A stretch of 64,000 nucleotides of DNA from assembly GCA_964020085.1 (NCBI GenBank), contig OZ026607.1:2039803-2103802 (forward strand). The letters run 5' to 3'. Origin of the DNA: Micromussa lordhowensis (Eukaryota > Cnidaria > Anthozoa > Scleractinia > Lobophylliidae). The notes under the pieces are model-generated. The model was not told where the DNA came from. It did no database searches and saw only the letters and a program-made list of their open reading frames with translations. The number at the start of each line of letters is the position of its first letter. Position 1 is the first letter of the stretch. A program made the position numbers and the translations under genes. Below, in pieces: positions 1 to 9,817 of the stretch.

Positions 1-60
1 GTGGCTCATATTGTCATGTAGAATTGTAAATAAATGAGATATAAACGACATTTGAGGGCC
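1..60. repeat. Partial leader repeat matching 2400-2460
   Basis: The first bases (ATGTAGAATTG, then GATATAAACGACATTTG) resemble 2400-2460 (CTATGTAGAATTG, then TAATATACGACATTTGC). It appears to be the start of the same duplicated block that continues as the 408-bp tandem repeat and recurs upstream of the GPCR. No gene is supported here. Confidence 0.5.
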
Positions 61-102
61 CTTAATATGTTAGATCGATTTAAGTTTGCAATTCAACTTT
101 TT

Positions 103-920
103 GCACTCAATTTCAATTTTCTGCACCGTTTGGGATTAATTAGCGTGCCCTCAGCCACCAATCAGCATGCTGAAATATTTGCACGTTCATTATTACGCGA
201 TAAAAGGGTGTTGCTTTTTCGGAAAAATGAATTGTTGATGAAAAGCGAAAAGCGAAACGAAAAGCATCAGGAGAAAAAGTTAATTAAGAGTCACCCGGTA
301 TTTGAGAAAATGCATTAAACTGTGTTGCTTCCACGGTGCTGGGTGTCTCCTCTGTTCTTCAGCTTTATGTGCTGATGAAAAATTATTTGGCTTTTTTTTA
401 GAGCAAAAACAAACAGTGTGACAACGTTGTGTTCCCCCCAGTTAGCATAGGCGTAGAAGCCTAGGGACGCTGCAACTCCCCCCCTCCTCCCGCCAGTTTC
501 AGAAATTTTTGCACTCAATTTCAATTTTCTGCACCGTTTGGGATTAATTAGCGTGCCCTCAGCCACCAATCAGCATGCTGAAATATTTGCACGTTCATTA
601 TTACGCGATAAAAGGGTGTTGCTTTTTCGGAAAAATGAATTGTTGATGAAAAGCGAAAAGCGAAACGAAAAGCGTCAGGAGAAAAAGTTAATTAAGAGTC
701 ACCCGGTATTTGAGAAAATGCATTAAACTGTGTTGCTTCCACGGTGCTGGGTGTCTCCTCTGTTCTTCAGCTTTATGTGCTGATGAAAAATTATTTGGCC
801 TTTTTTTAGAGCAAAAACAAACAGTGTGACAACGTTGTGTTCCCCCCAGTTAGCATAGGCGTAGAAGCCTAGGGACGCTGCAACCCCCCCCCCTCCTCCC
901 GTCAGTTTCAGAAATTTTTG
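103..920. repeat. Two-copy tandem repeat, period about 408 bp
   Basis: The segment beginning GCACTCAATTTCAATTTTCT at 103 is repeated nearly exactly from 511 and ends near 920. Each copy holds a GCGATAAAAGGGTGTTGC block, an AAAAGCGAAAAGCGAAACGA block and a C-rich tract. The ORFs in it (34-318, 538-726 and the reverse ones) are the same sequence twice and have no recognisable domain. A third, diverged copy at about 3235-3470 sits directly upstream of the GPCR start, so the unit is probably a duplicated 5' flank or leader of that receptor family. Confidence 0.85.
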
Positions 921-1074
921 AAGTTTTTCGAGCAAAGCTGTGATGATTCGTGCAAAAGTACTCGGGAGGAAACATTCTAAAAGTTTGTTAAGGCCAGGCT
1001 TGTAGTCTACTTTCTCTGACGTCTGCCTTGTCAAAACGGAGCTAAGGTCAAATGATATATGGACGCAGGTGTTC

Positions 1075-1320
1075 CTTATTCTGTTTTGGAAAAGCTATAT
1101 ATGGAACATGGAACCTGCACTTCAATCTCGAGAAATGCGAGGTAATGCGGTTAACTTACACGCTGAGTTCAAAGTATTAAAACCGTTAACAGTGTTAAAG
1201 ACTTATAGGCGTTGTGATCGCTTCGGACCTGTCATGAAACAAACATGTCAATGCGGTAGTTAACAGAGCCAACACGATATTAGGTTTAATTCATAGAACA
1301 GTATGCCCAGCGAATCCCGA
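1075..1320 (+). pseudogene. Degenerate non-LTR retrotransposon reverse transcriptase fragment
   Basis: Plus-strand translation across frames gives W-NLHFNLEKCEVMRLTH at about 1090-1165, then VVIASDLS-stop-NKHVNAVVN and RANTILGLIHRTV up to about 1305. This is the typical order at the C-terminal end of a LINE-type reverse transcriptase (FN-KC-VM, then LGV-I-DL-W--H, then AN--LG-I-R). The conserved Trp codon after DLS is TGA here, and at least one frame change is needed. It is therefore a dead fragment, not a gene. The upstream catalytic core was not found. Confidence 0.75.
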
Positions 1321-2400
1321 AGGTCTTCCCCCAGATCCAAACTGCACCCCCGCCCACTTTTTGTGGCCTGTTTAATGCTGAATCCTTCAGTGCGTTTTTC
1401 TCAAGTGTCTACTTTTGCACCGACTGACTTCACGCCAACATTTCTACTTTGCAAGGTATTTAAGTAGAATTTCTGAAACTTGGGCTAATCAAAGACCAAT
1501 AGTGTCGTGATGATATAAACCAAAAAAAATCGTGACATTTAACACCTGTCGCGTGACATGAGATGATTCGTCTACTGGGTGTGGTGTAAAATAAGGTTAT
1601 TTCAAATTAAAGCCTGTTAAAAGCACTTGAAAACAGTCATTGCACAGAACAAAACATAAACTTACACGATATGCCTGTTTGACTGTCAAATTTTGTTTTG
1701 TAAAAGAGCAGGAAGTGTTGGCGTCAATACTATAAAACACTACCTCAAAAGGCTGTGACTGGTTGCCATAGCGACCATTTTGAGTAAAACGTTCAAAATT
1801 TATTTTTTCCTCACGAGTGCAATTGCGCACAATTCACCACATTTAAATAAACATTTTGGCCCCTTTTAGGGTACCATTCCACCTTTTCAAGTTTGGCGCC
1901 ATTTCGGTCACGTGACCAGTGTGTTCTAACTACCGTGGTCTTAAAGTTTTGACTCAAGTTTTAGTGGATTTACGCTCGTTTAGCGTGCTTTTTCTGTCTT
2001 TCGCGGTCCTGAGGCTGGACAAGGAGTGTGGTTTTTTTTGTCCTAAGTTTATTAGTTTTTGTATTGCACTTTATTTCGAAATTTATTTTCATGCTGTTTA
2101 TGTAGCGTCGTTCGCGGCCAAACGTTCGCATCAGATCATTAGTGTAATTTTTGCATTTATTTTAGTTTTACGGCTTCCGTTTGTGGTCAGAAAAGTCTAC
2201 CAGCCATAACTACAGTGGTTCGTTTAATCTATGTAGTTACATTGATTCTTCGTGGACTCTCTATTAAGGACTGGCAAACAGAATGGAAATTTGCTATTAT
2301 GGCAGTCTTCGTAAACAAACAGAAGGAAACTAGAGAGAATTAAAAGTTAACAGAGAGACAACAAGTTTCGTTGTTTCTCGGGTGTCTTTGTGTTTTATAA
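1321..2400. other. Non-genic stretch
   Basis: No gene or recognisable domain was seen. The ORFs at 1597-1830 (minus) and 1919-2209 (plus) are low-complexity, T-rich translations. A short GTTTGGCGCC sequence and a CACGTG E-box lie near 1890-1915 but are isolated. Confidence 0.5.
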
Positions 2401-2689
2401 CTTATGTTGCTATGTAGAATTGAAAATAGACATGTAATATACGACATTTGCAAGACTTTGTGATGTTAGGCTGATCCAGTTGTCCTGAAATTTTTCTTGA
2501 TGTGTTAGAGGATTAACAGTAGTAAAATTGGGCATCTCCAAAAAACATGTAATATTTATGTTCCGTTTTTATTGTTTTTATTTAATTTCAAATGAAAAAC
2601 CAAAACAAGGTCTGCCTCTTTTGTACGTCAATTCCATTTACAAGCGATATATACCCTTCAATGAGTTTTCGAGAATATGAATAAGTAAA

Positions 2690-2815
2690 TGAAGTACGAA
2701 AGACCGTGTTGGACCACATTTCCAAATACCGAGAAGAGAGTGAAAAAAAGCGACGCAAGAGGGGAGGAGGGGGGGGGGGGTAGAAATGCTACACGTCGCT
2801 TCATACTACAGAGAA
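2690..2815. repeat. Diverged dispersed repeat plus SINE-like remnant
   Basis: GTTGGACCACATTTCC then GAGAAGAGAGTGAAAAA at 2708-2750 belongs to the same family as 6785-6870/10770-10860, 13990-14090 and 20560-20700. It is followed by a poly-G run and by GTAGAAATGCTACACGTCGC, which resembles the plus-orientation SINE piece at 17747-17852. These repeats explain the ORFs that cover this region. Confidence 0.5.
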
Positions 2816-3234
2816 TTGAAAATGATCTTCGACTTGATTGGCCAGAAGGCTCGAACACAGACTTTACTGGAACGAAGTCACATATTTACAGATGTTACTT
2901 CAATTTGCCATGTGCAGAATACGGTCACATACGGCGACAAAGGTTGTTTCCTTTTGTGTGTGAAAACGGAGTTCTAGTTGAAAAACGGAAGCTTTGGAAA
3001 ACGATCGCGTTACGATAGTAAACAAGTGATTTCCCTGACCGAGTGTTAGAAGAACAACATTTCAAGGTGCTTACAGCAAGTTTATTTCGACTTAAATATT
3101 TTCAATTCAGAAATAGCTGTATTATATAACAGGAAAGTGTTACGAATGTTTCCTCTTAACAGGCTGAGGAAATGACCTCAGAAGTCTTATCAAATGCTGT
3201 TCAACTTGCATTTTGGATCAAATTCTAATTTCTC

Positions 3235-3470
3235 GCACAATGTCACTCGCTATAAACAGGTGTTGCTTTTTTCGTATAAATGAATAGCTGATGAACACCT
3301 TACACGAAAAACATCAAAAGAAGAAGTTAATTTTTATTAAGATGATGACCAGATGTTTTAGAAAATGCAACTGTGTTGCTTTCACGTTGTTTGGCGTTTC
3401 CACTGTTTTTAGCGTTTGAGGAAAAGAGAAATTTTTGGTCAATTTTAAGGTGAAAAAACAGTTTGGCTAA
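3235..3470. repeat. Third, diverged copy of the 408-bp leader repeat, upstream of the GPCR
   Basis: The order CGCTATAAACAGGTGTTGCT, TGAATAGCTGATGAA, CGAAAAACATCAAAAGAAGA, TTAGAAAATGCAACTGTGTT, CTTTCACGTTGTTTGG matches blocks in the tandem repeat at 190-360 and 600-770 at clearly lower identity. Its end lies within 20-50 bases of the receptor start codon, so it is probably the 5' leader or promoter of the gene. Confidence 0.6.
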
Positions 3471-3488
3471 ACTAACGGTTAAAAAGTG

Positions 3489-4000
3489 ATGATGAACAAT
3501 ACCGACAAACACAGCAACGGATCGGCAGACTATCATTTAGACAATGAAGACAACTCTACTCCTGAAACTATTACCATCATAAACTGTGTTCTTAACGCTC
3601 CACTGATGCTCATATCTATTCTGTGCAACGCTTTGGTATTGGCCGCCATAACAAGAACGCCTTCCATTCGTTCACCGCACATGATTATGCTCTGCAGTCT
3701 CGCTGTTTCAGATCTCCTTGTTGGTCTCATTGCTCAACCGTTTTATATCGCTGAACAAATTACGGAAGACCGTTTAGCATACCAGGTTTCATTTATGATG
3801 GGGTATTCTTTATGTGGAGTTTCTCTGTTGACAATAACAGTCATCACTGTGGATCGATTTCTGGCTCTTCACTATCACATGAGATATGCTAATTTAGTGA
3901 CTGAATCCCGTGTTAAATATACGTTAATAATTATTTGGTTAATAAGCTTCCTTGTATCAGGGTTTAACTTTTGGAACGAACGTGTCCATAAATTTACTGT
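3489..4000 (+). CDS. Class A (rhodopsin-type) GPCR, 5' part only, cut by assembly gap
   Basis: The open frame from ATG 3489 gives 170 residues before a 200-base N run. An extracellular N-terminus carries three N-glycosylation sequons (N3, N10, N22). TM1 is about residues 31-54 with the conserved Asn (N47 in ILCNALVL). TM2 has LAVSDLLVG with the conserved Asp D75. TM3 ends in D122-R123-F124, a variant of DRY, and TM4 (about 145-162) has the conserved Trp. The position 25 residues before R123, usually the TM3 disulfide Cys, is Tyr (Y98). That Cys is also missing in melanocortin, cannabinoid and S1P-type receptors. It is likely a plasma-membrane G-protein-coupled receptor of the large cnidarian orphan set; the ligand is unknown. 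TM5-7 are not present after the gap, where repeat sequence starts, so completeness cannot be judged. The coding part shows no intron. The second ATG (3492) could also be the start. Confidence 0.88.
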
Positions 4001-4200
4001 NNNNNNNNNNNNNNNNNNNNNNNNNNNNNNNNNNNNNNNNNNNNNNNNNNNNNNNNNNNNNNNNNNNNNNNNNNNNNNNNNNNNNNNNNNNNNNNNNNNN
4101 NNNNNNNNNNNNNNNNNNNNNNNNNNNNNNNNNNNNNNNNNNNNNNNNNNNNNNNNNNNNNNNNNNNNNNNNNNNNNNNNNNNNNNNNNNNNNNNNNNNN
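4001..4200. other. Assembly gap (200 N)
   Basis: There are exactly 200 N characters inside the receptor frame. The round length suggests a scaffold gap of unknown true size. The ORFs that cross it are artefacts. Confidence 0.98.
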
Positions 4201-4251
<51 letters not shown>

Positions 4252-4393
4252 CTTCACACGTGAAGATAATATGTTTTATTTTTTTCCAAGAGGGCAGGGT
4301 AACGAATCCTGCAATCTGATTGGTTCTTAGCGCGGTCCGGATTTTCCTATCTCTGACCACGGTCACGGTAACGGCGGGTAACAGCGCCAGTGA

Positions 4394-4592
4394 AATAGGC
4401 CACTTCCGAATTACCTCAGGCCTCTTTTTGGAAGCGAGTCTTGGTGCTCATCCTTTCATATGCAAATCAATTTTCATTCACATGCAAATTAAACTAATTT
4501 GCATGTGAATGAAAATTGATTTGCATATGAAAGGATGAGCACCAAGACTCGCTTCCAAAAAGAGGCCTGAGGTAATTCGGAAGTGGCCTATT
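4394..4592. mobile_element. Near-perfect palindromic fold-back element, 199 bp
   Basis: AATAGGCCACTTCCGAATTA at the left end is mirrored by the right end at 4573-4592. The arms stay complementary to a few-base centre near 4490-4497 (TTAAACTAA). There is no coding potential. This is a MITE-like element; DNA like this can extrude a cruciform or give a hairpin RNA. Confidence 0.9.
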
Positions 4593-5238
4593 GTCATGTT
4601 CAGCTAGGTTTCGTGAATGAACTAGCGGTAATCGTCACTCTTTTCCCTTTTTACACTTCCATGGACGATTAATCAACGGAAGTTTACTTCTGGCCACTTT
4701 TAAATAGCAAGGAAGGTCACTGTAAGTAGATTTAATTGAGTATTTTGTAGCTCTGAGAGTTTGTGTGCTTGGTTGTAGCTCAGCGTTGTAATGGCGCGTA
4801 ATTCTGTGTTTTTCACCGCACAATTTTAAGCTAACAGAAGTCAAATGCAGTCGAGTTTAGCCTCTCTGATAGTTGCTGTATTTAAGAGAAATTCTGTAGA
4901 ATATACTTAACGAATTTCCTCGCTTTCTGCTACTCAATTTACGGTAAAAAGGTCTGATTTCGGGTGATTCGCAACGACTGATAGAGATTGTGCTTGTAGT
5001 GCAACTTCAGTCAAACTGCGCGAAATTTCACCATCGGAAAACACTTAACTGGTGAATTAGATGCAACTAACATAGAAGCAATTCAAAATAAATCTGTTAA
5101 TACATCTTTCTTTGGGTAGTGTCTGAGTTTACTCGCTCGTTCGTTCGTTAGATTTTTTACGATGGTTTGTAAACCAATTCAATAACAAAGTTGTGTAAAC
5201 CCAATTGTAAGCCAAATTAGCGCAGGAAAAAAAAAAAA

Positions 5239-5386
5239 GTTATTTGCCGGCCTAGGGTCGGTCCGTATAGTGAAAAACTGTGACCTCGGGCTTGAAAATG
5301 CTGCCCGAGGCCGCAGGCCTCGGGCAGCATTTTCAAGACCTCGGTCACAGTTTTTCACTATACGGACCTCCCAGCCGGCAAATAAC
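5239..5386. mobile_element. Palindromic MITE-like element
   Basis: GTTATTTGCCGGC at 5239-5251 is mirrored by GCCGGCAAATAAC at 5374-5386. The inner arms (GTCCGTATAGTGAAAAACTG and its complement) are almost perfect, around a CGAGGCCGCAGGCCTCG centre. The 143-aa minus-strand ORF here (5179-5610) is just a read-through of this and the next palindrome. Confidence 0.85.
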
Positions 5387-5486
5387 ATATATATCTTCAC
5401 AGGTGAAGAGATCACCCTCGTTATGACTACATAATAAATCGCGCCTTTTTCACAGGAGTTTATCCGGTGTTTATATAATAAACAGA

Positions 5487-5628
5487 ATATTACATGCCCG
5501 CTTGTGGATATGAATTTTATCCTCTCGTGTTCGACTCGATATCTCACTCGTTCGCTGCGCTCACTCGTGAGATATCGAGTTGAACACTCGAAGATAAAAT
5601 TCATATCCACGCCCGGTCATGTAATATC
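5487..5628. mobile_element. Palindromic MITE-like element
   Basis: ATATTACATG at the left end and CATGTAATAT at the right end enclose complementary arms (GTGGATATGAATTTTATC and its mirror) with a TCACTCGTTCGCTGCGCTCA centre. It is non-coding. Confidence 0.85.
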
Positions 5629-5645
5629 CTCTATATACTACACAC

Positions 5646-5677
<32 letters not shown>

Positions 5678-5812
5678 GATTTCGTTTCCCAAAATTCTGA
5701 CTTGCCAAGGTTTTGAACTTCACGCGGCCGGGAGGAATGGGACGAGTACAAATATCTGTTGTTTGTACTCGTTTCGCGCGATATTTGTACTCTAGGAAGC
5801 AGAGTTGGATAA

Positions 5813-5843
5813 TAAATAAATAAATAAATAAATAAATAAACAA
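5813..5843. repeat. Microsatellite (AAAT)n
   Basis: About seven AATA units in a row. Confidence 0.95.
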
Positions 5844-6536
5844 ATCAGATATCCAAACACTATCACGGTCATAGTTTCTTTGTTTAAACTCGATGAATTA
5901 TTAATGAGTTTGAGAAGGGCTTGGAGATAACATTTATTTTCTTTTTGCAGTTACAAGGACCGCAGGTGGCGATTCTACATATGCCAAATGACACCGGCGA
6001 CATCATAAGTGCGGCAAGGACACAGAGTAGTCAAAAACTTAAAAATAGCAAAACCTAGTTCTAACTGGAACTTGGAAAGGATAGAGGTTTAAAAATAAGA
6101 GAATATTAGTTTGGGACAAAGTAAAAGAGAGAAAAGCTCAAATCTCAACAGTTAACAGACAAGCACGAAAGGTAGCTAGTATGTCTTCCTTTTAAGTCGT
6201 ATTTAAGGCCAGTCATCAAGTACTTCTAAGTAGTATTACAACAGAGTGTCAAAAACAAATTCACTTATACTAAGCGTATGTATCTGATGTTATAATTGCT
6301 CTCATGGTTTTAGCCATTCTTTTCCTGCGCAAAACACGCGGATAAACAGTGCTGTTTACTACGACTTTTTAGGAATTTCGACATCTTGTGAAGGGTTAAG
6401 ATTTTAAAGGGTGCGTTTGTCTACATCGTTAAAACAATGAGCGTCTCAATATAAAATAAAAACCTTGCAACTACGCACAGTGTTCATTGATGATACAAAG
6501 GTTGCTGAAGTACTGATATCAAACACGAAAGAGCGT

Positions 6537-6744
6537 AGAGAGATAATGGTTTGACACTGACTATTTTTTGATGTTTCATTCAAGACGTTTCGGCTGGTGC
6601 TTAAGCCTTCATCAGTTGAAATATAATGTTAGTACGCGTGATTCAAAAATAACAGCACGTGGAGCGCGCGCTGAGGAAAAACGCGTTAAGAAACGTCTTG
6701 AATGAAACATCAAAAAATAGTCAGTGTCAAACCATTATCTCTCT
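6537..6744. mobile_element. MITE with perfect terminal inverted repeats of about 50 bp and TA at both ends
   Basis: The left end AGAGAGATAATGGTTTGACA and its inward continuation (TTTTTGATGTTTCATTCAAG, ACGTTTC) are exactly complementary to 6690-6744. Both ends carry TAGAGAG/CTCTCTA, fitting a TA target site as in Tc1/mariner-type elements. The central region does not encode a protein. Confidence 0.85.
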
Positions 6745-6782
6745 ATGTCAGCTCCTGACTACAACTACTCTATTTTTAAACG

Positions 6783-6870
6783 AAAGAGCGTGTTGGATCA
6801 TATTTCCAAACGCCGAGAAGAGAGTTGAAAAACGACGCGTAATCAAGTATTTTTGACGAACTTCGAGGTG
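6783..6870. repeat. Left half of a dispersed repeat split by the giant inverted repeat
   Basis: GTGTTGGATCATATTTCC through TTTTTGACGAACTTCGAGGTG continues at 10770 with GAGGTGTTTGGAAATGTGG. An uninterrupted relative is at 20570-20710. Joined, the two halves form the usual unit with its own short inverted repeat (GGATCATATTTCCAAACGCC and GGTGTTTGGAAATGTGGTC). Confidence 0.75.
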
Positions 6871-7249
6871 TATGGGCCGCCGTCACCACCAAAAATACAA
6901 ACAATACAAACAGTCTAGCATAAACAGAAATGGTTTAAACGTCCTTTGTTAGTTGATACAGGTTATATGGAAATGATGCAGTTCCAATGCACTTGGACCG
7001 GTTGTCTTTGGTGGAATGGGATACTCAACCAGTAAATGGTTTAGACAGTTTAGAAACTGTCTAGCCGCCCTTGTCAAAACGGTACAATGAACACCCGATT
7101 GATTCAGTCTAAATGTAAGTAGTTTAGCTCCAGTTTGTTAAATGGTACAACATAAAAAGATCTGGTCATGTCAAAGAACGAATAGGCTAGCTATCTCTGT
7201 TCAAGCGGCACAGCATAGTTTAAACTGGGCTAGAGTGATGTCAAATAGG

Positions 7250-7560
7250 ATAGCGTTACATGAAATGGCAGAGCTGAGCATGAAATGGCACAGAGTCGAG
7301 CGAAACAGTTCAGCGTGATGTCGAATGAGTCAGCCCCGGATGAAATGGCACAGTATTTGGTGAAGTTATACAGCGTAACATCAAATAGCACAGCTTTGCG
7401 TGAAATAGCTTGGCATACATTCAGACGGTGCAGCCTGAGACCACGTACACAGCTCGGCGTGAAGTGGTACAGCGTAACATCAAATGGCACAGCGTTGCGT
7501 GAAATGGTTCAGCATACATCCAGACTGATTAGGGCGATAATAAGTGAGCGGAACATTTTC
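7250..7560. repeat. Diverged short tandem motif block inside the left arm
   Basis: Variants of GCGTGAAATGGCACAG and GTAACATCAAATGGCACAG recur about a dozen times. The mirror block is at about 10090-10400. This explains the 105-aa and 86-aa ORFs found identically in both arms. Confidence 0.75.
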
Positions 7561-8378
7561 AGAACTAGCTCAGCAATGCAATACATGAAACATAGTATCT
7601 GAAGTAATAGAGTATTGCACGAAGTGGTCTAGCGTGAAACTGGGTACAGGTGGCGTGACATCAGTGCGCCGAAACCACCAAAAATACAAAACACGAATGG
7701 AACAGCCAAGAGTAAACTGAGACAGAGGTCGGTATGACGTCACCCTTGTGAAAGTTTGGCGCCAAACATTGAGAGCTCATTCAGTCAGCGTGATGTCTGT
7801 AAGTCTCCTTCCTTATTTCGTTTCACAAGGCTGTATGAATTCCCTGCAGTTCAAGAATAAATGCTTCTGTTAAACGGAATATCATTTCACCACAAAAACC
7901 CGACACAATAATATTACATTTCCATGTGCTCTCTGCTGTGTCTGGCAGGAATAATTCCATTGTTTCACTGATTGTCGATGTTCCCATCGTCATTTTAAAC
8001 TCCGTTGTACTTTTTGAATTAATTGGATCGTTGATAAACTCTTGTAGTCGGTCAAGTATGCGAAAATTACCGTCTACTAGACGAGAGAACTGTTTATTAC
8101 ATAACTGCTAGTGTTCAATGATTAAAGTTTGTGTCACGCAATAATCAGTAACGTAACATAGGAAGTCCTCTCTCGTTTGCTGGAGGTAAACAAAGGGAGA
8201 ATATTGCCATAAATATTGCATTGAAAATAAAAAAAATCAGCTATGAAATTAAATCCCTGATCTCACAACTCTAAAAGGCCTTAACATTACTCCAAGCAAT
8301 GGCAAAAAACAGAGAGAGGAGAGCAAGAAAAGGGGAGTAAAAGAGTGGATGAAAAAAATACTGACACTCCGTCTACTT

Positions 8379-9261
8379 CTAGGTTACGTCTAGGTTACCC
8401 GGAGAAGTTAATTGAGACGACTCTCTTGGAAGTGAAATTTGAAGGGAGGAAATTAGCCCTCTAACCAAAACAAAAAGAAGGCAAAAGAAATTGTTGCTTT
8501 GTCACAACATATCAACCATCAGTGCCAAATCTAAACAAATTCCCATGAAAAAATGGCATTTAATTGACTGAACAACAACCATTACTGAGCGAAATCTACA
8601 GAGATCCGCCCCTCATTTCATACAAAAGAGGGCGTTCGCTCAAAGATATACTCGTGAAAGCCAAGCTATGAAAAAGGCTAAAACACGCGCTTGGGAGTCG
8701 TGCAGGCCTGTCAACCCCATTTTACACTGTGGAAGATATCGCGTTTTCACAAAAAAAATCACAGCGGCTAGATTATAGATGACAATGTGTTGATGGAAAT
8801 ACAAAACTTCACAGGCAGAATGAAACAGAAGATACATATGAAGCTTTGGAATAGGAGACTGTTTGACAGTCCATTCCCACGCCTGTCTGTTTTTAAGAGA
8901 AAGCGACTGCTCGCAGGGTAAAAAAAATCACTATCACTATCATCATCATTTATTTGCCTTAATAATTAAATAATAATAATAATAATATACAGCAAGTTGT
9001 TAGGCGAGGAGACCTCAAGAAACCACAAGGCTTATAGGAGAGGCCACCTCGGCATCACAATATTAAGCAAGATAAATGCTGCGAAGGAGTGCGGCAGAAA
9101 CTAACTCAGAAACTAACTCAGAAACTAAGTTGACTTACCTTTCAATTCTTATATCGCCAACTTTTGAGACTTCGGTTAGGGCACGCCGTTCTTTAACAGC
9201 GTTTTCATAAATCCAGGCATATGTATATATGAAAACAGTGTCAAGAAATCAAGCGTCTCTA
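8379..9261. other. Loop of the giant inverted repeat, no gene seen
   Basis: The loop holds CAGAAACTAACT repeated three times at about 9093-9130, an (ATA)n/(ATC)n simple-repeat stretch at 8930-8990, and no ORF with a recognisable domain. Confidence 0.6.
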
Positions 9262-9421
9262 AAGTAGACGGAGTGTCAGTATTTTTTTTTCATCCACTCT
9301 CTTACTCCCCTTTTCTTTTTCTCCTCTCTCTGTTTTATGCCATTGCTTGGAGTAAGTTTAAGGCCTTTTAGAGTTGTGAGATCAGGGATTTAATTTCATA
9401 GCTGATTTTTTTTTAATTTCA

Positions 9422-9817
9422 ATGCAATATTTATTGCAATATTCTCCCTTTGTTTACCTCCAGCAACCGAGAGAGGACTTCCTATGTTATGTTACTGATT
9501 ATTGCGTGACACAAACTTTAATCATTGAACAGCAGTTATGTAATAAACAGTTCTCTCGTCTAGTAGACGGTAATTTTCGCATACTTGACCGACTACAAGA
9601 GTTTATCAACGATCCAATTAATTCAAAAAGTACAACGGAGTTTAAAATGACGATGGGAACATCGACAATCAGTGAAACAATGGAATTATTCCTGCCAGAC
9701 ACAGCAGAGAGCACATGGAAATGTAATATTATTGTGTCGGGTTTTTGTGGTGAAATGATATTCCGTTTAACAGAAGCATTTATTCTTGAACTGCAGGGAA
9801 TTCATACAGCCTTGTGA
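9422..9817 (+). CDS. Unrecognised 131-aa ORF in the right arm of the inverted repeat
   Basis: The longest open frame in the element, with balanced composition (for example DGNFRILDRLQEFINDPIN and WKCNIIVSGFCGEMIFRL). The mirror copy in the left arm has three extra bases that create an in-frame TAG near 8110, so only the right-arm copy is open. It may be the tail of an element-encoded protein or a captured host exon, or it may be chance. No family was recognised and no promoter or poly(A) signal supports expression. The first Met need not be the true start. Confidence 0.3.
   Translation: MQYLLQYSPFVYLQQPREDFLCYVTDYCVTQTLIIEQQLCNKQFSRLVDGNFRILDRLQEFINDPINSKSTTEFKMTMGTSTISETMELFLPDTAESTWKCNIIVSGFCGEMIFRLTEAFILELQGIHTAL

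Noticed and set aside
5179..5610. 143-aa minus-strand ORF
   Set aside because: It runs through two palindromic elements; parts repeat in reverse on the other strand.
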